A DNA stretch of 64,000 nt from Macrocystis pyrifera (Eukaryota > Sar > Phaeophyceae > Laminariales > Laminariaceae): positions 14,752,992-14,816,991 of the forward strand of contig JASSKH010000003.1 in NCBI GenBank assembly GCA_031763025.1, given 5' to 3'. Positions 1 to 11,800 of this stretch are shown here, one piece after another (position 1 is the stretch's first letter; each line of letters starts with the position of its first letter). The position numbers were made by a program, and so were the translations under genes. The notes beneath the pieces were generated by a model, which saw only the letters and a program-made list of their open reading frames with translations, was not told where the DNA came from and searched no databases.

Positions 1-60
1 GATCATACGGGTCATACAGATCATCTGCCCTGAAAGATCTAGATCATGCAGTGGGAACCG
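1..60. repeat. AGATCAT-rich dispersed repeat, fragment
   Basis: GATCATAC..GGTCATACAGATCATCTG followed by CCCTGAAAGATCTAGATCAT matches a longer copy at 10,620-10,700 and a third at about 4.85 kb. The window starts inside the element. Confidence 0.6.
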
Positions 61-350
61 ATGCAACCGTCAGGGGTGCGCCCAGTCTTTCCTCCTGAGA
101 CCTGAATCTCGTGTACATACCGAGGCACGCACGCCGCAACTCTACGGCAGATAGAGACACTACCTGATACGATAGTACCACTCTGTACCTAAATTTAAGA
201 AACGCTTGTACATTATTATTCAATAAAAATGGTGAAAAAAGTTCGGGACAAGAGTGGTAATTTTTTTCCCTGGGTTACAGAGGCGCAACCGTTGCGACCG
301 GCGACCGCCTACCGTACGGCACGCACCGCTTCGCTCCCTATATAACCCCT

Positions 351-865
351 TCAGGCCCTAAGGGACTGCACTGCACCCCCGTTGTGAGGACAAAACATTC
401 GGAATTAGTGTCAGATTAATTCTAGGTGCATTAGGCCTTAAGCACTGCACCCCCGTTGTCTGGAAAAAACACTTGGAATTAGTGTCAGAATTACTGTAGG
501 TACATTGGGCCTTAAGGACTGCACCCCCGTTTCGGGTACTCAACACTTGGAATTAGTGTCAGATTTTAGGTACACTAGGCCTTAAGGGACTGCACCTCCG
601 TCGCGGGGACAAAACACTTGGACGTAGTGTCGGATTTGCTGTAGGTACATCAGGCCCTAAGAACTGCACCCCCTCTTTGGGGACGAAACACTTGGATGTA
701 CTGTCAGATTTGCTATAGGTACATTAGGCCTTAAGAACTGCACCCCCTCTTTGGGGACAAAACACTTAGATTTAGTGTCAGATTTAAGTACATTAGGCCT
801 TAAGGACTGCTGCACCCCCCGTGTTGGGGACAAAAGACTTGGATGTATTGTCAGAAGTAGGTACA
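351..865. repeat. tandem array, about 7 units of 69-78 bp
   Basis: Each unit begins AGGCCTTAAG(G)ACTGCACCCCCG, then has GGGGACAAAACACTTGG and a variable tail ending in TAGGTACAT. Units diverge by roughly 10-25 percent. Single fragments resembling the GCAGTCCCGT..GGGGACA core recur near 12.1, 53.4, 54.8 and 61.0 kb. Confidence 0.85.
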
Positions 866-947
866 TGTACAGCGCAGCACTGAAAAGGGTGAACACCGCC
901 CTTCCGTTGTGGGAAAAAGTGATATTAAGGTTTCTGACGAGTACAGT

Positions 948-1054
948 ATCACGGGGGACCATAGTAAATAGGACCTCCGGTACAAACAAAAACCTATATG
1001 TTTCCTATCTTTACTAACAATATTTGGTCCTGTTTACTATGGTCCCCCGTAAGA
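948..1054. mobile_element. TA-type MITE, copy 1
   Basis: Inverted ends ATCACGGGGGACCATAGTA and TTACTATGGTCCCCCGTAAG flank the family core ACCTATATGTTTCC. It lies just downstream of the LMBD1 gene. Confidence 0.85.
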
Positions 1055-1477
1055 GTAAAAGCGGGTTTTAACCGTAAAACTTCAAAACGCGCACTTTCTC
1101 TCCTCTGTAGGGCCAACCCTGCTAGAAATCGGGGGGTGGGGTGGGGTGGGGGGCGTCGGACCTTTCATGACCCTACAGGCGAGCAGGTAGCACCACAGCT
1201 ATATACGCTATACCAGGTAAACTATTAAATAGTGGTTCCTCTATAGTGCCGGAAAGCATCAGCCAACAATATAGTGCCGATGTATATGTGCCAGGCAACA
1301 ATACCGGTACTATATCTAGCGGCAACCAACCGGCACTAATTACTCCGCACACTGCCACACTGGTGAATCCTATCTGTGCCAAGCAATTTCACAAGCACTA
1401 TAGCGGGCAACCGGCACCGTTCAACCGACATTATAGAGGGACCACTGTACTATGGTGTAACTTGCACCACTCAAAGC

Positions 1478-2801
1478 CTACTCAGCCGGTAGTGTAGGAG
1501 GAGCAAACGGCGAGGCGGGAGGCAATAGCCACGGCTCGGTGGGGGAGACGCCGCCGCGGCTACACGTAGTGTCTTTTCTTACCAGGTACATGGCGGAGAG
1601 GAGCGCCAGGATGAGCAGAGCGATGACGAACACGTTGTTCGCGAAGAAGTATCGGAAGAATCGCACGTAGCGAACCTGATGGCGCCGGGTATTAAGGTTG
1701 TCGAGAAAACCCACGCGAGATGGGTTCATCCAAATCAAAGAAGAAAACGTTGAACACAGGGACGGACGGTAGCGACGCGGGCAGGGAAGCGGAGTGGGGG
1801 GGGAGGGAGGCAAGACGCGTGCGAGAGTGCAGAGGAAGGGAGAGGGGGCGGGGAGGGGTCGGCTGCGGGGAACACACACAACATACCACCCTGTCTGGAA
1901 ACATAATGATGGTCTAGATTCAATAGTCTGTACAAACGTTTCTTATATCAAGCGACACAGCGATACAATATAACAAGGTGTTTTCCAAGGATTTGATTGG
2001 GTTGGGTTTCTTCTACAGTAGTCTGTTTCCTACCTGGTATATAACAGCAAATGGCATCCCAACCCACGAAGAAGTACTTTCGGTGGAACTAAGTGACCAA
2101 AAAACACGTTTTTAACCAGTATGCTTAGGTTGGGTAACTGGGTAACTCGGTGGGTTCGTTAGCAAACGGAGCAATCTCTGATTCACCCTTTGTTTAACCA
2201 ATCAGTTTCTCAGATTCGTCCATATCAAATATTCTTTTTCGAAACAAACATAATTGGATTATCGCAAAACACCCTCATGTATCAAGCAGACACTACACAC
2301 ATGAAAACAACGTTCAAGAGGAATAACAAAAGCGCGCCATCCATCATCTTTCATGCTGCACCATGCAGGCTCCTTCCTCGCAATCAACACCCGGTCCTCC
2401 CCCCCCCCTCCGATGGCCCTTCGCCAGCCCCGGCCTACCCTTTGTTCAAAATTGCGGGCCGACTCCCAAGGCAGCCGAGGCCGCGAGAGATAGCGCCAGA
2501 ACGCCGAACCACGAGTTCGAGCAATAAATACCAGGCAGAGACTATACGTATATCACACACAGCGAGAGCAGCAAGGTGAAACATGAAACACGAAACACCC
2601 CCTACAAAAAAACGTCCGAATCTCAAAGGTCGCTTAATCTTTAGCCGCTGCGCCGCACCACCACGGACCTGAACGTTGAAGAAGTTGGTGACCTCCGTAT
2701 TGCGGAGGTAGGCGGAGAGAGCCTGGACCGTGAACTGGATAACCGGCGGCGTGCACATGAGGATGATCCTGTCAAGAATGTAGACGGAAGCGCGGAGCAG
2801 T

Positions 2802-2838
<37 letters not shown>

Positions 2839-5800
2839 GCAGCAGAAGGATGGGGCAGGGATAGGCCGGTGGGATGAACGATCGTTTCTTTGTTTCACGT
2901 CGGTATGAAGGGGACGAGGATGGAGGCGCGGGGGGCGGGGCTAAAAAATAAAATTAATAAAACACGGCTGACAGATAACCAGCAAAGACAAACAATACAA
3001 AACGCGGAGACAAAAAAAACAAACAAAATCCAACCTAAGCCACCAATCTCTCTCTCCCACCCCCTCAGCGCCGTCTCGAAGAGACGCGTGGTCAATGGTA
3101 AAATGACTAAGGCAAGCAATAAATGAGTACCCTGCCCGTCTCTCTCTCGCAACAGGGAGGGGACAAGCAAGACTACTACAGCAAAAAAAAAAATGTAATA
3201 CGAAGTATATACGGTAGGAAACAACCTAATGAGCGCGCACCTGTTGGATTTTTTTTTTTTTTTAATCCTCCGGCGGATTGGTAAAAAGAAAGCTTAAGCT
3301 CACCACACTGTCTCTATTACGAGTACGAGGAACGGTGTTCCGCCTCGAAAGGGATGCGTGGTCAACGGTCAAATGATTAACGCAAGCAACAAACGAGTAC
3401 GCCCCCCCCTCACCCTCTCTTTCTCTATCTCACCCGCAATTGAAGAGGAAGGAGTTCATGTACGTCCCGTTCGGCTTCATGGGGTGCAAAGTGAACCACA
3501 CCAGCCTCAGCCCAAACTTAAAGCAGCCCTTCACGCACGCGGCCAGGAGGTAGAGAGAGAAAACCGCCACCGATAGCACCCCGAAGAGGGGGAACCACTT
3601 GTCGAACCAGAGGAAGTAGTCGTTCAAGAAGGGGGTCACAGAGGGCTGGACAATCATGTAGAGGACCATGTGGATGATCCAGATGACCGCGATGAGAGCC
3701 GTGACGATGCCAAACGATAGCCAAACCACGGGCGCGAGAGGGTTGTACCTGAGGGAGCGGTCGGTGCGCAGCCGGGGCGGAGGAACCAAAAAAGTCCAAG
3801 GAAAAAACAAACAAAAAAAAAAACACGGAACAGGGGGTTCGACTGTCAAGCTCTACACCAAGTATAAAAACATTTGTTTCCTCCGCTCTGTTTGTATATG
3901 CCATAAAATAAAAAATAAAAAATGTCACGCATGCGTCCCCTATTAAAAACGGACAGGCGCTTCAAGCAGTACCAGTATGTGTCAAGCACATACCTTTGCG
4001 CGTACGTGCAGTAATCGTGTTTAGGTTGTTTAGTCGCGGTGCGGTGTGGCGTTTCAGTATTGGTCTCGCTACTGAAATCTTGCACAGCAGCACGTAGCAG
4101 TTACAAAAAAGCACATGCGTTGCACAGTCAAGTGCGGGTGGCATGTCCACGGCAGCGCCCCCCTTCCTCTTCAATCCCCTCGCCCCCATAGAACACTCTT
4201 CATGACATCAATACGATCCGATCCGCCCCTAGAGGGTGGACTAGAGACGAAAGGCACATCGATTCCGTGTTCAGTTTCAACACCAAAACGATCTCCATTA
4301 CAACTCGTAGTCCTACCGAAGGCCAATCAAGCTACTCAGAAGCTCAAAACAGGCTCACTTCCGGTTGTAATCCTTGCAGACGACGAGCTGGTCAAATTCC
4401 TCTTCCAGGATGTAGACGGCCTGGAGTACACAGAGCGGAGGCCGGGGGGGGGGGGAGGGGGGGGGGCGGATCCGGCGACAACAGTGAGACCTAAAAACCT
4501 TTACCATAGATGGAGAGGGCAGAGTGGGCTTAGGAAAATCACACGCATATGCGTATGCGAGGGTACGCGACAAGAAGAGAAAATTACACCACACTCCATA
4601 TGATCGCCTGTTATGCCGATTCTGCGTCGTACACACTCCATGTGATCGCTTGTTATGCCGATTCTGCATCGCACGTACGTAGACAGCGTTTTTAAGTATT
4701 CGCACATCAAACAAACAGATGACGATCCATCTATCTATCTATCTATCCACTGTAGATGGTCTAGTTCCTCGCCTACCTGCCGTGGTGAGGTAGGCGGCTG
4801 TGCAGGATCTGCATAAAGTACAGATCCCAACCCAGAAAACATGACCGGGGGTAGATCTGCCTTGAAACATCTAGATCATTACGCGGGAATGATCTGTAGA
4901 TGATCTGCAGATGATCTGTCCGGGGTGTGAATTCCTTACCTGAACCGCGGCACAACCCCGGTGTGCGGACCGAGTGCCCCTTCCGCTACTACGCCTTTCC
5001 CTGGACAGGTCCAGGTTACGACGTGAAAAAAAAAAAACGCTCCCTACGTACGTACCAGGTATGACACCGAATCGGCACAACAAACGATGCTACATTTGAA
5101 TAGTATGGCATACATACAAAAATGTCAGAAAAGAGAAAATGATAACCCCACTCACACAAGGAGGTAAAAAATCTCGAACCAGAGGGGTGGGATTTCTGCA
5201 AGAATTACGAAATGGTACGGGTCTCTCCCTCATTTTGACTTCTTCACCAGGGTACCGTTTTTTTGTTTTTTTTTTTTGTTTTTTTGGCGGTCGAGTTAGA
5301 TCATTTTTGTGCGGGAGAACAGTTACTCCGCGCAAGGGGGATGATCGTATCACGTAGTGTGTATATCATACGGCCCCCACGAGGCAGTTACATAGTAAAC
5401 CCATTGCTGTCTCTAGAATTGGCCACACCAGAAAATAGATTGATTCATTGACACTGTTACCCATATGCATGAAAATCCGTCTTAAAAAGCGGTTCTTCGT
5501 AGAAGGCAGCTCACCCTTCATGCGACTGGCCGAACACCTCACGGCGCTTCGAGCTTAGTGCAAGCAAAGCCTGCCTGGTATGAGAAAACCCGACGTGCTC
5601 CGTCCCGGCAATGTAGGGATGCGAGGGTCTATGGTCACACGACTACGGCCATGCAAAATATCGGGTACCCCCCCCCCCCCGCCCTGCGTATCATATATTC
5701 TTCTCGCCTGCTTAAACTGGTTGAACTCAGCCGCTTCCCTGTTGTTCCTTCGCCGCCTCTCCATGAATCGCAGCTCGCCCCCCGAGATCGCCTCGCGGGT

Positions 5801-8800
5801 GTCCTGGCGCACCCCCTTAATCTGCTCTCCCACGGAGACCAGGTCGTCGGTGCGCCGCTTGATGCCGTTTTCGATCACCGCCACCTGGCCTCTGTCTAGC
5901 CGCTGAGGCCGGTTGATGAATGACTGCAAAGCGCACAGCGAACAGCGAGACGACGACAAAGGTCCAACAAGCGCGGGTGGAGGAGTGAGAAGGGCGGGGG
6001 GGGTATGGGCTCGAGCACGCAGCAGGCGAACGGGACTCCCACGAAGGCAAGGGGGATGCAAAATGCGCCAAGGGTAACACAAGTGCTACCGCAGCATAAG
6101 GGAGCGCCATATGATGTGTATCTGCAATGTACCAGGTATATACTTACGTACATAGTTACGTGTAAATAAAGCAGAAAAACTGTCATCGGAACTGTGGAGG
6201 GAAGGTCAAAAGGCCGAAGGGAGAAGGGGGGGGGAGCGCGTGAGATGGCTCGGTGGAGTCTGTCCCAGCTTCCTCCCTGCAGCGGGAGCGGTGCGCAATC
6301 AACACCACCCTCGCATACCAAGGCCTTTCACACCCCGACAATGATCGGAGTGTCGATTGGACACACGCTGTGCGGCACCAGCACCAACATACCTCTTCCG
6401 AATAGATTTCACTCCCATGTGCCAGGTATAGGGTATGTACAAGCACGCTATACATCTATAACCCAAATCAGTAAAAGGGGAAAAAAAAAAAAAAAAAAAC
6501 GAAAGACCTCCTGCTGGGGCGAAAAAACAATGATGGAGAAATTGCATTTGACTACACTCGTTCCCCCCCCCCCCCCCCCCCCCCCAAGGACTTATGTTTG
6601 TCTTTTTTCCCCGCCCCTTACTGAATTACTGAACGAAACTAGTGTACACAGAGATATAAAACACTTTCACCAGGGAAAGAAAACAAAAAAGAGAAAAAAA
6701 AAAAAAAAAAACTCCCTACGTTGAGGGAAAATACACCTACGAAGGGAAAAACGTTTTTTTTATAGCATCCGTTCGTTTCTTTCCGGGACGTTTTCCGGTA
6801 TTTTGCTGCTACCCTTGCGTCACAGTATCGATAACATCAATCAGGGCCGTTCACCGGTCATTACCCGGCCCGGGTCGGTCACGAGGTCTTCAAAGACTCA
6901 CCGATCGGGTCGGGTCGGAAGGTACTCGAAATATCAGATGGGTCGGGCCGAGTCGGGCCGGGTCGGGTTCGGAGGTATTCGAAATATCATACGGGTCGGT
7001 TCGGGTCGGTTCGGGTCGGGTCGGGTCGGGTTAGGTCACCCTATCCAACCAGACTGGCGAGTTTTTGACCGGACCCGTGAACAGTAACACGCTTCGCTAG
7101 ATCTGATCGCCTCTACACCCCTCCACCCTCCACTCTCCACTTTTGCACTCACGCGAATGCTATCGATCGGGATGCCCACGATGCCCAGGCCGCCGAAGAA
7201 GACGAAAAGGATCCAGCCGACGAAGGACATGAGGGCCATCACGAACACCGGGAAGGAGAGCTGTAGCCCACACGCACACACCACACCGTGTACGTACACG
7301 CCAAGACCGCCATCATTACGAGCATCGTTCGTTCGGCGTGACCATCAGCACGGCGGCAACAGCACCGCCACCACCACCACCACCACCAGTCAGCCCCCGC
7401 GGAAGCGCATTCGATTGTTCGGAGCGCACAGGAGGGGGGGGGGGGGGGGGGGGGCGAACGGCAACGATGGATGGAGGACGAAGTAAGAATAAAACACCGA
7501 GGCAGGATGGGCATGGTGTCAGGGGGGCGAGGACTGCAGCAAAAGCAACGATGCGTGTGCGATGCGTTTGCATTGTGCGTGTTGCGATGCGCTTGCGAAA
7601 ATAGATAGAATGGCGTTTCCCACGCTGCGTTTAGCTGTTGCCGCCACGGCACCGCACCCCACCCCACCGAACGGCACGGCACCGCACTACACGTGCAATG
7701 CGCTTGTGATCGACAGAATAACCTGGCCAACGCTTCGCTTAGTTATTTCTTCCGCCAACGTACCGCACCACATTACACACCACACCGCGCCGTGAAGCCC
7801 TGCCTCCCCTCCGCGGCGACAGACAGTACTAGGTCACTGCAACCGGACCCCCCCCCCCCCCTCCCGACACAGACAAACAACAATACCCGCACAGCGGGAA
7901 AAAAAAAAACAGCAGCCACACTCGCCTGGAGCTGCACGGAGTCGTCGGTGACGACGATAAACTGAGACATCTCCGACCGTTCGCTGGAGAGGTCCTCCGT
8001 CAAGCCATTCTCCAGCGTTATATCGTTGCGGTTCGCCGTGTCCCCCGTCGACAGGAGCACCGGCATGTTGAACTGCTCAAGTAGGCCGCCGGCGAGGGGG
8101 GGGGGGGGAAAGCGAGGTTGCGGGCTGAGAGCATGGCAGTCGACATGCGGCAGCACATCAAATATGATTCATCTTCGCAAAAAGACAAGAGGGTGGGAGT
8201 TTTGCTCGCAGCAAATAACGTGAACACCGCACGGTTCAGGAGAAATACTCTACTACGGGGGTCCATAGTAAATAGGACCAACTGTACACACAAAACCTAT
8301 ATATTTACCTATTTTTACTAACAATTTTTGGTCCTATTTACTATGGCCCCCCGTAATAGTGTGATTTCTGGCGAACAATTTTCAGGTCGCTTTCTAGTGT
8401 ACTAGCAGCAGTATGCAGAGATGGTTGCGCGACAACTCGACAACGGTATTGATCGCTGATCAGAGGGAAATAAAAAAAACACTCCATGATGAACAAACTA
8501 GATGGTCGCAGTGTAAATGGCTCGATTGAACCCCCGGCAGCTTTTCTCGACACACACCTTTCCCTGCACATCTCGCTTGCGCCGTGAACGAAAAAACAGG
8601 GCAGAGCACAAACATAGGCGCGAATGGACTTCGCCAGCTTCTGCAGTATATCTGTGTGGCATCTACTTCCACGAAGTGGCGGTAGCCCCCCCCTCTTTCC
8701 TCGGCCACATTTCGACAGTAAAACCGGGCACAAATACCGCCTCCTTACTCCTTGATTCGTCAAACGCCGCGGCCTAACCGTGTGACGCTAATCGCCGTGT

Positions 8801-11800
8801 GCCCCTGCTTGCCAGCCCGGCGATGGCTAGAGGTGGACACTCGACCGTCTCCACGATTGCGTCGACAGCAAGCCAGCAAGCAAAGTAAGCAAGCAAGCAC
8901 GCAACGCAATCTTGTGACCGAACCCTTCTTCACATCGAGACACGAGCAGAACGAGAAGGGGGGGGGGGGGGGGGGGGGAGACCTTTCCTTCCCTTCCAGC
9001 GCCGCCGCCTTCGCCACAGCAAAAAAACGAGCCGAAACCAAACGCTCCACGGCAAGGCCACTCATTGGCGGCCACCTTCCTCACCTCGTAATCCTTGACC
9101 GGAATGTCGGACTGCCCCAGGATGAGGTACAAAATTCCGGTCACGAGAGCCACCACGATGGCCACCACCACCATGTATTTCGTCGCCGCGCACAGCGCCT
9201 TCTTGCAGTCGTTCCGGCCTCTGCCCGACAACATGCAAGCGGGAGAGGAGCGCGGGAGTGCACAGAGGGGGCGTTCTTCAGCGTACGGTGGAGCAAAAGA
9301 CCACGCAAGAAGGTCAAAACACGAGCACATCGGCCAATTTTCTATTCCAATTTCGACGGGGGGGGGGGGGGGGGATGACCCGTGACAGGGAAAGAATAAA
9401 GCCGGTGTGTAGAACGACGACACTGCTGTGTGAACGGCAGTAGCGCCAACGACATGGCCTTTGCCGACCGAAAGGCCGACATAAAACGCGCACACCCGCC
9501 CTCGCACCGCGGCAGAGGAGACGAAAAGGACCACAAGCCGCGAGCATCTCAGGGGTTTCTATTTTTTCCTGTGGCATGCATGTGCGCCTTGGGTCGAGTC
9601 CTCGCGCGCAACGAGACGACGGACCGAGAACGATAGCAACCGCAACAACAGCACCATCAACACCACCACTGGCACCACTATTACGGGGGTCCATAGTTAG
9701 TAGGACCTATGGTATACACAAAGACCTATATATTCACCTACTTTTAGTAACAAAATTTGGTCCCGTTGACTATGGACCCCCGTAATACCAACAACAACAA
9801 CAAACGACCACCAACAACACCAACAGCACCAACAGCAATACCGATACCAACACAGCACCACCGCCACCACCACCACCAACACCGATACCACCGCCACCAC
9901 CACCAACAACAAACGAGCACCAAAAACACCAACAACACCGATACCAACATAGCACCACCAACACCTCCAACAACAACACCACCACCAACAACAACACCGG
10001 TACCACCACCACCAAGACAAACACCAACACCAACACCAACAACAACACCAACACCACCAACAACGAAGAACCAACAAAATACGCCTGACAAACACTTCAC
10101 CATGAGTTCTGACACGGACAATCTCGCACCAAGACTCACGTGAGGGCAAGAGAATCGTCCTCCTCGTAGAAAAAAATGGTGTACGGCACGATGAACAGGG
10201 CGAAGATGAAGATCAGCAGGAATACGGTGTGCCAGGCGGCGGCCATGTCGAGAGCCCCGCAGAACATGCCGCTCCACGCCTCGTCGCACTGAACGTTTCC
10301 CGAGTTATTGGCCGCGTCGATCGGCAGCAGTATGATGGACAGCTCGGCCAGTGTCAGCGAGGCCAGCTGCGGGGCGAAACGCAAAAAGAAATTAAACGCA
10401 AAGGTGGGAACGGTGAGCAAACCGTCACATGTTGTACCATGAACAGTGCACACCTCAGACATATGACGATCTTTCTACAGATCATATATAGATCATCTAT
10501 GGATCATCTAGATGGTAGCCTAGATATCCTTATGAGATGATGCGCAGGATCTATCTGTACCGTACAGATTCAAAACAGGAAATACGTGCCAAATCCTCAG
10601 ATAATACGGCTCCCACCCGTCAACATGAGCTAGATCATACAGGTCATACAGATCAGGAATAGATGATATATCTGCCCTGAAAGATCTACTGTAGATCATG
10701 AACTCTGGGAATCATCTGTAGATGATCTGTGCGAGATGTGGATTAGTGTGACGCCGTCACATAACTCATGTGAAATGGTCACATGTACAACATTTAGTGT
10801 GGCCACCTATTGATGCAAAATTGAGGGTGGGTTTTGGCCACCGCAAAAAGCTTTCAATTTCAAGGTTTGCACGCCAACAAGAAAAACAAGTTATCACGGC
10901 GCGCAACAAGCCAAGAGATTTCAGCACACCACTTCTACTGAGACAACGAAAACACATTTCAATCGTGTGGCATCATGTAACGGGTGTGGTATGGCTGTGC
11001 TGCGTTTTGCCTAAACCACGGCAAATCACGCGGCACAGCAAAAATGCCTACGTACACCAGCCGGAAAACCGGATCCATCGGGACTACTGCTGTTGTGCCC
11101 TTTCGGTTGCGCACTCTCCATACGTCGAGTTGAAAAAAATGCAAAAAAGCACATCGGCATCCAAGCGTGACTGCCGTACGTATGATAGATACGCGCACGT
11201 GTGACCAGTGCTTGACGGATTACTGCTTCTTGCTGTGAGCACGAACACGAACAGCAGCAGATGAATGATGAACGCTTTTCAATACGACAGTACAACCGCC
11301 CTCTCCACCGAGCATGTTTTGTGTAGAAGCGGCTGCAGCGCGTTGAGATACTAGGTAATATTACATGTACCAGGTATACCCGCCACCACACCAGGAAGTC
11401 ACAGCAGTGAAGTAATATGTACCAGGTATGTGTAATTCACATTATTAATATTACGGGGGACCATAGTAAACAGGACCAAATATTGTGAGTAGAAATAGGT
11501 ATATATATAGGTTTTTAAGTATACCATAGGTCCTATTAACTATGGACCCCCGTAGTAGTACACCGTTCTTTCCACCCGTCGACATCCAGCACCAGCACAC
11601 TCAATGTACGAGGCTCCAACAGCTCTGTGTATTACCCTGGTTGACGTTTGCTTGTGGGGGAAGAACGGGACGCAATCAGGGAAAGAACTATTACGGGGGT
11701 CCATAGTTAACAGGACCTATGGTATACATCAAAACCTATATATTTACCTATTTTTACCAACAATATTTGGTCCCCTATTAACCAGGGTCCCCCGTAATAC

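Noticed and set aside
8752..9378. 208-residue open frame on the plus strand
   Set aside because: Antisense to LMBD1 exon 3 and prolonged by a poly(G) run.
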